Shown: one piece after another, positions 22,253-36,400 of the stretch
How the letters are laid out: every line of letters starts with the position of its first letter
How positions within the stretch are numbered: the stretch's first letter is position 1
Source of the DNA: Dendrolimus kikuchii
Taxonomy: Eukaryota; Arthropoda; Insecta; Lepidoptera; Lasiocampidae
Length of the DNA: 64,000 nt
Direction: 5' to 3'
NCBI GenBank assembly: GCA_019925095.2
Contig: CM034398.1
Coordinates: 10,989,001-11,053,000, forward strand
Translations under genes and position numbers: made by a program
Notes under the pieces: model-generated
Databases searched by the model: none
What the model saw: only the letters and a program-made list of their open reading frames with translations
What the model was told of the DNA's origin: nothing

Positions 22253-25200
22253 TCATCTTTTGAGAACATCAATGAATGTGTCTCTAGGTATTTTAATGTT
22301 GGCTACACTTCTCATTTTCTTCTTTCCTTCAGCTTGTTGTTTCAGTAATTTTTTTCTGCGCGTGACGTCCCCACCATACTAAAAAAAAATATTAAGTACT
22401 ATAATGATACTATATACTAATACTATAATATCTCATTAAGATGCCATGGCAGCGGCGCCAATCAGAACATGCCAAATTGTATTACAATGTGCATCACTTG
22501 GCGAGGGCTTGGCGTCGCCACCAGCCTGAACGGCCCGCTGTACTTGTTTAGACGGCGAAGCCACACTAAGAGCGCTTCCAAGAAAATACATGCGTATGAA
22601 TCACTATTATCTCACGCGGCCATCAGCTGCGATGCCAATCGCGCGTCATGTCTATAAACGACTATTTTATTAAAATTTAGAATGATGTTCGATACCGAAA
22701 TGTATGGTATCCACTGGCGGCTAGTTTTGCTGTCTCACGGACGCCATGGGTAGTCACGGAAGCGCTGGTGGCGTTGCCATGGCATCCATTGAGATATGGC
22801 ACTAAAAGCGTGTTTATGCGATATCTATAATATTTTTTTTTTTTAAATGTGTCTATACATTGATCCTATCAAAAAAAAATATCATCAATAATATTATAAA
22901 ATTTGTAAACTTGCCGTGTCCGTACATTGAACATACATAACTTCACGCCAGTTCCCTTGCGGGATAGGCACGGACAACAGAGCGCCATTCAGGCTTATTC
23001 TTACACACCTCACTTGCTTCTTTGACATTCATAACTCTTTTCATGCACGCTCGTCTGTTCTTAGGGCTCCTGACATCACCTTCTGCTAGTACACGATCAA
23101 TTTGATCATGGAAGGTGTGTCGTGGCGTTCCACGACTTCCGTTTCCATCCACTTTTGTATTGTATATCTGTTTAGTCCACTAGTTTCCACATGCCCGAAC
23201 CACCGGAGCATTCCTTTCCTTACCTTCACCCCGACACTCTCTTTCAGACGAACTCTCTTTCTTACTTCGGTATTACGAACGCGGTCCGCGAGCGTCACTC
23301 CGCAGATTTTGCGCAGTGCTCGCATCTCGACCGCGTTTACTCTACTTTTATGCTCTCTTTTCCATACCTAACTCTCGCTTCCATATGTAGCGTAGGTACC
23401 AGCACCGCGTTGTGTATGGCAAGGTGGGCCTTCTGGCTGAGGTTCTTAGCTCCTAGAAGTTTACCTAACGCTCCATTCTAACTATTCCCCAAATTCACTC
23501 TTCTTTCTATATCAGCGGTGTACCTTCCATCCCTGCTAAAAGCACATCCAAGTTATACAAACGTATATTGAAGCTATTAAAAAAAAAACAACTGGAATAG
23601 ACTATATAAACGACGGAGAACACGATGCATTTTTTTAGATTTCTTGTCTGTTTATGTTTGTTCAGGATTCACGAAAAAAAACAGCCGATTTTGATGCGGT
23701 ATTCGATGATCGATTGCAAATTATTAGACTTAAAATCTGCGTGACAATTTATCCTGGGAATCCCGCGGGAATTTTTCTGAGAATTATTTAAAATGGCCAG
23801 ATTGAAAAAATGTGAATTCCAATGCGATTATTTCACTGATAAAATTTGTGATACTTTTTATGCTGGGAATTTTCCCGGGTATGGTACAAATTAGTAAGAT
23901 TGATTAAATATTAGTTAATTTCGATAGGATTTCATTAGAACGATAGCTTAAGTCCTATTTCAAGTTATGCAATACTTTATATTCTGGGAGTCCCGCGAGA
24001 ATCTGAGATTCGGATCCGATTGAAACTAAATCATTATAATCCGGGGACTTTTTATATTTCCTGGCATAGCTGGGCATTAACTCGTTAATCCGTTAATCGT
24101 TAATTAACGAACTTAACATTTCGAGAAACGGATTAACTTTTAAGTTAACTTAAAAATATGTTAACGGACTCGTTAACTTCCGTTAAATTTCCCAAAGTCC
24201 GTTAATCGTTAATCCAGCAACAAATCTTTAAAGAGTAAAGCTCAAAGTGTCGTCAAAATGTGGCTAGACATAAAGTCGAAAGACTCGTTAAATGATGCGG
24301 CATTCCTCGGGGAACAGATATTCGCAAATCTGTTTATTAAATATAATACTGCTATACCCTCAACCGCTGCAGTTGAACGTTTTTTCTCCACGGGCAAGGA
24401 TATACTACAGACGAAACAAGCCTCGCTTTCAGACGAGAACTTCAACATATTAATGTTCATGAAAGGGAATATTCATATTATGCCAGATGACTAAATTGAT
24501 AGATAAATTGGACGGGTTAGTATCGTTTCGTCTAAGATGTAAGTGGTCGATGTAACAATTCGTCTAAATAGCAATTGGTCATTATATTACTATCAAATCG
24601 TCTTAAAATTAGTTCGTCTAATATTAGTGTTTCGTCCAGAGCGCAACTAGTCTATCCTAATAAAATAAATTCTAAACCTTAATCCAAATGAATGAAAATA
24701 TTGTTTGTCTAATAATATACCCGTCTTTTTTTCTGTTTCTAACTTGCTAACTTCCAGAACCAATACTTTAAAAGAAGATGTAATTATTATCACGTGTTAA
24801 CGGATTAACGACTAACGTTAACTTGCGTTAAATTTTGTTTTTTGAAATGTAACGCTTTAACTTTTAACGAAGTTAACTTTTTAAGTAACGGATTAGCGAT
24901 TAACGAAGTTAACTATTAGGTTGGGGAAAAAGTTCCTTCGCATTTTATATAACAATTTAAAAGGTTTTTTATAAAGTTTATTTACATTTGACTAAAGTAT
25001 GTAGGTGCCATTTTGTTGGATAACTTTTTGCCATCTTGTAGGTAGGGACGTGATCCCATTGCTATAAAAATTTTGGGGCTTCTGATAAAAAAACTGCGAC
25101 AAGTGATTTTGGCAGTCCTCTCGTGATGTTAACCTGACACTGCCTAAGGAATTCTGCAGAGACCGAAACAGGTGAAAATCTGAAGGCGCAAGGTCAGGAC

Positions 25201-28200
25201 TATACGGCGGATGCATTAACACCTCCCAGCCAAACTCTCGTAATTTTTGCTGAGAGGCTAAAGATGTGTGAGGTCTAGCGTTATCATGGTGAAAAACCAC
25301 ACCCCTTCTGTTGATTAATTCCGGCCGCTTTCTCTCAACTTTTTGCTTTAATCTCATCAGTTGTTCGCAGTACAGTTCAGAATCGATGGTCCTGCCTGGC
25401 GATAATAGCTCATAATGAATAATGCCCTTCCAATCCCACCATACACACAGCATCACCTTATTGCGAGTTAACCCGGGTTTCGCCACAGTCTGTGAAGCCT
25501 GACCGGCCTTTGACCACGATCTTTTTCGCACATTCTTGTCGTACGTGATCCACTTTTCATCACCAGTTATCAGCTTCTTCAAAAATGGTTCGGTTTCATT
25601 ACGTCGTAATAAAGAATCACAAATGAGTACACGGTTCATTAGGTTTCTTTCAGTGTGCTCATGAGGCACCCAAATATCGAGCTTTTTTGTGTACCCAGCT
25701 TTTTTCAAATGCGCCAAAACTGTTTTGTGGTCAATTCCCAGTTCTCCAGCTACATCGTAACTACTAATATGCCGATATTGCTCCACTTTTTCAAAAATGG
25801 CATCAATTTTGTCCGTAACAGGGCGACCAGAGCAACCAGAGCGCATCTTTGATATCAAAATTTCCGGATTGAAAACGCTTAAACCAAATTTGCGCTACTC
25901 TCACAGATACTGCATTAGGTCCATAAACATCACAAATTTTTTTTCGCGGCTTGTGTTGCATTTTTACCTTTTTTGTAGTAAAATTTTAAAATGTATCGAA
26001 TTTCTTCATTAGATTCACTCATTTTAACAATAAGAAAAACAAATGAAAATCACACATTTTCCTAATTTGAATTTGGAATTGTCTTCTTTAAAATTAAAAC
26101 TTTTTAATGATACCAAAACCAGCCAGATACAAATGGTATAGCCAAAGAAATCTTATTACAAGTTCATACATACTGCATGCGAAAAGACTTTTTCCCCAAC
26201 CTATTATTTGATTAACGGTGCCGAGCTGTTTCCTGGGATTTCCCGATTTCGAAACCACTTGGTATTAGGACTTGCTTGATATGACAGTTTCTATATTTAT
26301 TAGATATCTTTTGTAGAACACATTTAGTTATGTATGCCCTTAGTAACATTACTTATCCCGGGTTTTAACGGGAATATTCGGAATTCATGTATTGACATTC
26401 TAAAACATTTTAAATACTGGAAAATAACTATCATCTACGTCACCCAACGAGCCTGGACGAAGTTGCGGGCAAAACCTAGTATTTGACAATAAAATGGGCC
26501 TTTTATAAATAATTATTATAAGGGGATGATTTATTTTATCAGGATTTTACTTACCAATTTCGCTGTAACATCCTTTCTATAAGCTTTGATAGTCTCTCTT
26601 GCATACACTTTACCCAACGCGACAGCTTGGATTGCTACCTGAAAACAAGATAAATTTTAACTTTAAAAATAAAACTTGATTTTGCGATTAATCAAATTTC
26701 ACACACTAATTAATTCAATATTACCTGAACCATTTGCCTTGGTATCATTTCCTTTAACTTTTCTGTTAATCTACGAGCGCTATAGTCTAATCTACTAACA
26801 TGAACAATCGTTGTTAGTTCATCGACTAATTGTCCATTGAGAAGAATGTCCATCTGTAAAACAAACATTGTATAAAAAACAATTGCTGTTCAAATTACAC
26901 TACGAAAAATATTTGTTGAATTGTGTGTTTAGATGTTTAATTTAAAACATTTTTTACTTTAATATCTAATTTCAAATATTCCTTAAATATACTACTCATC
27001 GCCGGTTCCTGTATCATACTATGCAATCACTCGCCTTACCATTGGTAGAAAGACATTACACATATGGAGCTTATGACAAATTTTAACCAATAATAGGTAC
27101 AGCAAATGAACGGTTAGTAAGACATAGGAATAGGCCATGAGACATTTAAATAACGAAATTCATTGAAAAAATCGTGTATATGTAGTATTAAAATGTGTTT
27201 TTTTATTGCATGAGTTCAAGAGACAGACAGACAGCCCCCCTGGTGGAAAGCGGTTACCATCGCTTGTGGACATTTGTAACACCAAAGTTGTTACCAATGT
27301 GCTAGCGCCCTCTAAAGGGCGACTGGAATTTAGCCACTAATGCCAGAATACAACTCAAGGACGTGATGGCAGCATACTCTAGACCAGGGGTGGTCGCCTC
27401 TTACGAGAGGCCGGCTGGCCACAGGAAATTTCTACTATATTTATATTATATTGTATACTTTTGCTGTTCCTTCTAGGCGCTAAGAACCTCAGCCAGAAGG
27501 CCCAGCTCGCCGTACACAACGCGGTGCTGGTACCTACGCTCACGTATGGAAGCGAGAGTTGGGTATGGAAGAAAGAGCATGAAAGTAGAGTAAACGCGGT
27601 CGAGATGCGAGCACTGCGCAAAATCTGCGGAGTGACGCTTGCGGACCGCGTTCGTAATACCGAAGTAAGAAAGAGAGTTGGTCTGAAAGAGAGTGTCGGG
27701 GTGAAGATAAGGAAAGGCATGCTCCGGTGGTTCGGGCATGTAGAAAGAATGCATGATGAAAGAATGAATAAACAGATATACAATGCAAAAGTGGATGGAT
27801 GCAGAAGTCGTGGAAGGCCACGACACACCTTCCATGATCAAATTGATCGTGTACTAGCAGAAGGTGATGTCAGGAGCCTTAAGAACAGACGAGCGTGCAT
27901 GACAAGAGTTATGAATGTCAAAGAAGCAAGTGAGGTATGTAAGAATAAGCCTAAATGGCGCTCTGTTCTTCATGCCTACCCCGCAAGGGAACTGGCGTGA
28001 AGTTATGTATGTATGTATGTATGTACTTTTGCTGTTCCTGCACAGATAAAAAGGAGTTTAAAGGAAAATTAATGTATATAGTCAAGGTGGCGAAGTCCAT
28101 CAATGGGGTAAATAAGCAATGTACGACACTGCTTATTTTTTAACGTTTTTAAACGGAATTTAACGCCAACTACAGAATTCAATGGTGTCTTAGCTTCACT

Positions 28201-31200
28201 TATTTGTTGTCGTCCTAACTATTGACGGACTTCGTCACCTTGACTATGCGCCATTTTTAGAACATGCCATTACAATAATAATATTGTATAGCTACAAAAT
28301 AAAAAATATATTAATATTTCGAATAAATAGGATGCCAATAGGGACCGAGACAGAGGACATTATCGCCAACTGACAGATTAATAATGTACTACTAGTTGCC
28401 AAGCAAACAAAATATCAATCATAAATAATGTAAAAATATTGAACTATTTTCAAGTTCTGATTAACTCTGTGAGTGTATCATAGAAAATAATTGAAATAAA
28501 GTATTCTCTTGCATTAAAAACTTTGAATTGAATGTTTTTGATGTGTCTTTTTCACAGCTTTAGAAATAAACTTATTATCTTAAACTGTGGCAAGTATAGT
28601 ATGTACTTTTGATTACAGGAATAAACACAGAATACTACGACCATAGGCAACTGTAACCACTTTCCATCAGGCTGGCTGTCAGTTTGTCTGTTCTACTTAA
28701 GCTACATTCAAAACATGTCCCTCTTCAGACAATTTTAGACCTTTTGTACTGTTCTGACCACATATATTATTGTTTGTGATTGGTCGGAACTCATAATGTA
28801 TTATTTTGTTCATTATAATGTATTTTTAATATATTTATTATTAAGCTTGAAGCTTAACAGAATTTGATTCTCCTCTATAGTTATCGCTCGGTCCCTTTAA
28901 TTGGAGCATCCAGCAATAGTATAGATTAGCCAAAATAGCAACACTAACCCGAACTAATGGGCTGGGATGAAATCCGTCATCCTGATAATCGAAGCTTGCA
29001 AATCCGGATGTGATACTCTTCAATGTGTCGTGGAAGTCAATGACGACTTCTGACAGTGGCAGAATGAACTGAAGCATCGTCATTCGCTCATCGACCGCGC
29101 TGGAGGGAAGGGGTTCGCCCCTCCTATCTATACACAATGCTGTCACTGCTCCGATATATTCCACTGGTGTTATTATTGTACCTGGGGATACATTAATGCT
29201 TCATAGGTATCGAGACTAAACTCAGAGTACGTATTTTTCATGTTTTGGTAAACGTAATAATATAAGTTTGTTTTGTGAGTTTTTGATGGTTACTTGAATG
29301 GTTACAATTGTTTCCAAACTTGTATTTTTATGTTTCATTTTTACGGCTATAGATATAAACAGATTTTTAACAAATTGGTCCTTCACAGACTCTATGATGA
29401 CTCTAGCTTTATTTGTTACTATAATAATCTCAAAATAAAAAGCCCGGATGTTGGATGGATGCAGAAGTCGTGGAAGGCCACGACACACCTTCCATGATCA
29501 AATTGATCGTGTACTAGCAGAGGGTGATGTTAGGAGCCTTAAGAACAGACGAGCGTGCATGACAAGAGTTATGAATGTCAAAGAAGAAAATAAGGTGTCT
29601 AAGAATAAGCCTAAATGGCGCTCTGTTGTTCATGCCTACCCCGCAAGGGAACTGGCGTGAAGTTATGTATGTATGTAAAAAGCCCGATTTCACACTTAAC
29701 AATGTCCATAGAACGTAACTTTGAATGAAATCAACAAACCTGAAAGCCAATAACAATGTATTATAGTTGATAACATTAGTTTTATTGCTTGTTGATATTA
29801 TTGTGTTTGTTGATTGTTGAAGTTGATAATAAATATTAGATAATAATAGTTGACGACGTACGGGTTGACTGAAGGTAAGGATCTAATTTCTTGTTGGAAC
29901 TCGAAAAGGTATGCCTAACTAAACACTCAAATTATCAACCAAAACACATTGTCCTGTCCGACCTATAAATAATCAATACCCGAAAACTACTGTTCATTTT
30001 TAACTAATTTATTACATGTTTTTAGGAAATAAAATTGCACAATAAATACAACATTGACCTGTAAGCCTCTGCCGAGCAATCTTTTTCTAATTGATTAAAA
30101 ACTTCGCTGTATTTAAAAGGATTTTTTGCTGTGCAGTTTTATCCTCAACAGATGTATATATGTGGTTAAAAATAAATAATAGTTGTAAAATGTTAATTAT
30201 TCTATTCAAAATGTGATTTTTCGAATCGCCACAACGCCTATCTATGTCTGTAGACGTCTATCAAGGTCAATTTGGTCAAGTTATAACAATAAAATAACAA
30301 TCATTTAATAAGATTTGGTTCAAAGCTCTTTGCTACTACCACAGAAAATCTCAAAACAAAATAACACTTAAAACTTACATGACATATTTGGAAGAGATAT
30401 AAAACCAAAATGTGTATATTACCTATTACAAATGGTTCATAATATTCCGCGATATGCTGTGGATCAGGTAGCAGCAATGGATTTGTTATGATGACTTCAT
30501 CGCCTCTGTATTGCTTTATTATTTTAGCTCCTTTCACTCTAAGAAAGGCAGATAAAAGGTAATATTTTTAACTAAAGGTATATTTAATATAAAGAATATT
30601 ATGATTTATGTTTTAAGTTCTCTGACGGCGAAAGTATCACTTAATTGTAGCCTCACCTTACTTTGTAAGGCACCGAGGGAGCAGTTAATATAGCCTCAGC
30701 TTTGTACTCTTGTAACAAGCGTTGTGTAAATACTTCAAGATGTAACAGCCCTAAGAAACCAATGCGCCATCCCTGGCCTAGTGCTGGGCTGGAAAAGGTA
30801 ATTATATATGCATCATACAAACAAATATAGGCAAAAACGTATTAGTTTAGCCTTTAATTCAATATTTATAGTACCAGAGAGTGTCAGCGCAATAATAGTG
30901 GCCAATAATATCTGTTTTACTATTTTTTACAAAAGCAAACTCGTAACTGCGAGTCCGATTTGCATACAACCACTTGTTTGATCTAGTTTGGATCGGAATT
31001 AATTTAATTTTGTTATCATGCCAAGTCAGCATGTAAGCAAAACTTGTATAGTCTGTGACAAACTTTATACTCACTGTTAGCTACAGACGTCTATGCAGTA
31101 GGCGGTTTTAACTTTAATAAATCAGCAGCTAACTTGGATTGACCATAAAGTATGGCGCGAACTATAACAGCCACTTGTTTCATGTATATAAGTTATTTTG

Positions 31201-33378
31201 ATAAAATAATAAATATAGCATTTATAAACCATATTTACGCTGCATGTAATTAAAAATTGAGAAACCATAAAAATAGTATTTTTCATGAGAGAATATATGT
31301 ACCTTGAATCTGCTGTGACAGAGACTGCAGAGTCATTCAATGCTAGTTTCTTGATTGCATCATTTAATACTGGATGTTGTGATTGGTCAGCTGGAAAGAT
31401 GCCAGCATAAACCATGTGTTTGATTGGAGGTATAGTAGTAGATGACTCTACATTTTCCACAAATTCTTTGGAAAGAAGTTGATCGCCTACAGCACCTCCT
31501 CCCCTGGGGCCACAACCTGTACAATTAAGACATTCTTTCTCAACAATTTTTTTTATTATTTCAATATAATGAAGTCGGTTAAAAATGAAATTCTAATAAA
31601 TTTTTGTTATTTTTTATTGAATTTCGATATATACACATATGCTAAAAGTTTACATAGTGAAATTTATTACACTAAATTAAGCACTTTTTCAGAATTAGGT
31701 ACTTTATTAAGTAATTTACTAACAAGAATCACAACTCATGTAGTCATATTAAAAAAGAATAATTTGTATACCTAAATAAAAATATGAAGATTATTTCACT
31801 CTTGTTTAATTGAAACACTACTACCACCTTAGATCATTATAACTCAATGACTAGTACACTATACGTAGTGAGTATTTCTCTTATAGTATACAACAAAAAC
31901 ACTACTTATAAAAAAATTACATGGATTGTAAAATTCGCTAAACGCAACTGTTAAACACACCCACTCAAAACTAATCCCTATTAATATAATAAATGCGAAA
32001 GTAATTCTGTCCTTCTGTCTGTTCCATTTTAACGGAAAAACTACTGGACCGATTTGGCTGAATCTCACTATATATACTTAGTCTGGCCATAAATACTGTT
32101 ACAATTGAAAAGAAACAAAATATTACATTTGAATTTGGAATCTGTCATTTTTATATGATTTTTCATTGTGTTTTCTCATTTTGGCGCCAATACATTATAC
32201 AACATTTTGCGATATTAAAATGGAGTGGGGCGATAAAGAGAACCGAATCACTGTGATTGCATTACACAAAGTAGGTATGGAGCCAAATGTAATTTTTAAA
32301 ACTCTCCATACGCTTGATATTAGTCAAATGTTTGTGTACCGGGCTATTAATAGGTACAATGAGACCTCCTCTGTTTGTGACAGAAAAAGATCTGGCTGTC
32401 CAAGTAGTGTTCGTACGAAAAAGGTGGTCATAGCAGTAAGGGAAATAATTCGAAGAAATCCTGTCCGAAAGCAAAAAAAATTATCTCGCGAGATGAAGAT
32501 ATCACCTAGAACCATGTCGCGTATTTTAAAAGACGACTTAGGACTTGCAGCCTATGAGAGAGGCACTGGTCATTTCTTAACTCATAATTTAAAAAAGAAT
32601 AGGGTGGTAAAATCGAAACAACTACTGAAGCGGTACGCAAAGGGAGGTCACAGAAAATTTTTGTTTACGGATGAGAACATTTTTACAATTGAGCAAATGT
32701 TGTAACAAACAAAATGACCGTATTGATGCTCAAAGCTCTAAGGAAGCTTTTCAATTAGTCGACAAAGTGCAAAGTGGGCATTATCCGTCTTCACTGATGG
32801 TTTGGTGGGGTGTTAGCTATGAAGGAATGACTGAGCCATATTTTTGTGAAAAAGGTATCAAAACAACGGCACAAGTGCATCAAGATACCATTCTGGAGAA
32901 GACAGTTAAGCCCCGTAACAACACCATGTTTAATAACCAAGAATGGTCCTTCCAGCAAGACTCGGCGCCGGGTCATAAAGCTCGGTCCACACAGTCTTGG
33001 TTGGAAAGGAACGTTTCGGACTTCATCAGAGCTGGAGACTGGCCGTCCTCTAGTCCCGATCTTAATCCGCTGGATTATGATTTATGGTCAGTTTTAGAGA
33101 GTACGGCTTGCTCTAAACGCCATGATAATTTGGAGTCCCTAAAACAATCCATATGTATGGAGTGAAGAATTTTCCCATGGAAAGAGTGCATGCTTCAATT
33201 GATAACTGGCCTTAACGTTTAAAGGACTGTATTGCAGCCAATGGAGACCACTTCGAATAAGCTTTTTATATTTTAATTTTTTTTATATTTATGTATTAAA
33301 CTAACACACTGTAAAACTTATAAATGTTATTTGCAATAGAAAAAAAATAATTCTTTGTTACAATATTTATGGCAAGAC

Positions 33379-33413
<35 letters not shown>

Positions 33414-36400
33414 GATGCCAAGGATGGACATAGGATAGTTTTTATCCCGAAAAATGGGATAGTTTCCAGGATAAAAATATATTTTTCTCTCTGTTTGTTA
33501 TGCTTTCACGGAAAAACTTTTGCACCGATTTGACTGAAATTCGGCACCTATGTCATTTTAATATCAAGGGTGGACAAGGGCTACTAGAAAGTAGGATCCA
33601 TCCGTGCAGGAACGGAGAAAGAATACAATTTCCTGCGGCCGGGCGGTCTGTCGTAAGAGGCGACTTAACAACCTACAGCCAGGTGGTAGGGCATTTGCCC
33701 GACTGGATGGCTACCACCCCTGGTCTAAAGTATGTCGCCATAACAACCTTCGAGTTGTGTTCCGGCATTAGTGACCAGGTTCCAGTTTCCCTTAAGAGAG
33801 CAGCAGCGCATTTGTAGCACCTTTGGTGTTGCAAATGTCCATAGGCGATGGTAACCGCTTTCCATCAAGTGGGCCATTTGTCTGTCTGCTGATCTCCTGC
33901 AATAAAAAAAAAAAAAAAAAAGGATAGGTTTTTTTGTGATAATTCATTCTCGCCATTTAAGTCATATTGGTCATTTTGGCCATTTCAACCATTACAATGA
34001 CTTTGTTCATTTCGGCCATTTTGGTCAAAGCTGTAAGTTTGGTCATTTCAGTCATTGCGGTCATTTTGATCGTTTTGTCATTGTTGTTATTTTTGTCATT
34101 TATGTAGTTTTCAGATAGGAGATAGATAAATAAAACTAGGGTTGAAATAGAGGATGATAGATTGTATGGGATACCAATCATTTCTCAAGTTTATAGATAT
34201 AAAAATTCATCATCTACAAAAAATGCTATAGTAACTTGATCTGTCTATTTGTTAAGCTTTCAGAGAAAAAACTACTGGAGTATTGGATCAGTTTTGCTGT
34301 ATATTAATTTAACGGCGGGTTGTCTGGAAGAGATCACTTCTTAGCGATAAGACCGCCCATTGTGCACTTTTAGAATACTTTTAGGCTATAAGATTTTCTG
34401 TGTTTTCTGTAATGGTGTACAATAAAGTGTTATCTATCTATCTATCTATCTAAATATAGTTATAATACTGAAAATGGGCATAAATACTTCTCATTCCTGG
34501 AGATGGGATAGTTTGCAATATGAAATGAATTTAATCTTCTGGGAGCAAATAGCACTAACATAAAAATGTAGTACAATGAAACCTGTATTAGTGCCTGCTT
34601 TTTAAACAAGAGGCACGCACTAGAGGTTGACCCATGGGGTAAACTCTAATATTACTATAAAATAGTAATATTAGTGTTATATTGTAATAGATTCAAATTT
34701 ACTTACCTACCATAACAACTTGCCCAGCCACAGCTTTCTCGATAGGTTCTTCTGTTGGTTTCAAAAGAGCTAAATATTTAACAATTTGCTGTTTTGAATC
34801 AGATCTCCATTTTACAGTCTGACCAATTTGTACCTTCCCTGTATGTATATATCCCAAACACAGAACACCTCTATATTTATCATGCCAGGTGTCTATTATA
34901 TGAGCTCGGAATTCTGAGGTGGAATCAACATTTGGATGTGGTATCCTTTCAATAATTGTTTCAAGCAATTCCTTGATTCCCCAACCTTTTTTAGCTGATA
35001 TACTCAATACAGTGTCTGGATTTATATTAAATAGTGATTTTAACTGGGCTTTAACATTATCAGGATCTGCTTTAGGTAAATCTACTTTGTTTAAAGTTGG
35101 AATAATAACTAAATTATTCTTTTTAGCCAATGAATGGACTGCTACAGTTTGAGCTTGAACTCCTTCATTTGCATCAACTAGCATTATTACTCCTTGGCAT
35201 GCTGAAACACTACGAACAACCTGGAAAATTACAATAAAAATTAAAAATTATCATAGACTCATACTAACATTCATGTCTAATACAGTGAAGAAAAAACAAT
35301 GAAATTCACTTGCATATTAAACTTTATATATTATTTAGGTTCAACTTGTACCTTAGTGGTCACTGAATTTCAAGTATTAAGGGGGGGAGTATGAGTACTT
35401 CTCCAGGAGACATGTAGTTCTTAGGATTTAAATTTTTTTCGTCTGTTTGTTTCATTATATTGCGATGATGGTGACCAATCTGTTCAAGTACCGGTCGGCA
35501 GTAGCTGACCGTTAAAAGTCTAACCTAAGTCACCATTCTTTTCAATGGTCGACTAAAGCCCACAAGCCAAGCGAGCATGCTATGACAGCAGTCAGCTAGT
35601 GTCACAACCGATTTGTGACCAATGTCGCAATATATAAGCAAAAAAATCTATTTTACAATTTAAAAATCAATGAACTAATTCAAAACTTGTTTACTACACT
35701 CAAAAACAGTTTTAGTGCTATATATAGCATAAGTATATTCCTAAACACAAATCAGACTTCATTATCAACAAAAGTGACATTTTTTTCTTTTTTTTTATTG
35801 CAGGAGATCAGCAGACAGGCAGACGGCCCACTTGATGGAAAGCGGTTACCATCGCCTATGGACATTTGCAACAGCAAAGTTGCTACAAATGTGTTGCTGC
35901 TCTCTTAAGGGAAACTGGAACCTGGTCACTAATGCCGGAACACAACTCAAGGTTGTTATGGCGACATACTTTAGACCAAGGGTTGTAGCCATCCAGTGGG
36001 GTAAGTGCCCTACCACCTGGCTGTGGGTTGTTAAGTCGCCTCTTACGACAGGCCGCCCAGCCGCAAGAAATTGTATTCTTTCTCCATTCCTGCATGGATA
36101 GACATAACCTTGTTTATCTAACATATTTTTGTTTTCCCATTATTAATTCAAAACTTGTTGTGGACACTAAAAACTTATTTCCTGCCCCAAATAACAGGTC
36201 TAGTAGCTATATAAAAGGTTGATGTACCTGACCTCTAAACTCAAATTACCCTTAATTTCATGTCACTCTGGGTCAAAGCACAGCCACTATTTATAACTTT
36301 AAGTGTGGTACTTAACCCTTATGATCATTTTGTGTAATATACCATACATACAACTTTATAAAAATATATGATCACTATAAAATAATTTTTAACTTAGTTT

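Larger units (their letters stand above)
24065..26228 (+). mobile_element. hAT transposon with a nested mariner
   Basis: The ends CATAGCTGGGCATTAAC and RC CAGCTCGGCACCGTTAATCA are related inverted ends, and many GTTAACG/CGTTAAT motifs are subterminal. Perfect 8-bp duplications TTTCCTGG lie at 24057-24064 and 26229-26236. Its right part is interrupted by the mariner at 24916-26203. Confidence 0.85.
31975..34649 (+). mobile_element. Helitron (non-autonomous) with three nested insertions
   Basis: It starts A|TCCCTATTAATATAATAAAT and ends GGGGTAAACTCTAA|T, matching the intact copy at 56477-57106 at both ends and through the shared body (TTCGATGCC, TTTTATCCC, GGGATAGTTTCC, AAACAAGAG, ACTAGAGGTTGACCC). 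Insertions are a maT-like element (32077-33382), a family A retroposon (33597-33920) and a LINE 3' end (34312-34450). Confidence 0.8.

Noticed and set aside
27379..27841. Several - strand ORFs of 90-150 codons opposite the LINE at 27472 (also opposite 36661)
   Set aside because: They are antisense shadows of the family B RT frame.
35832..36101. ORFs of about 90 codons on both strands over family A copies (also near 14896, 33500, 44764)
   Set aside because: They recur wherever the noncoding family A repeat occurs and show no protein-like conservation.
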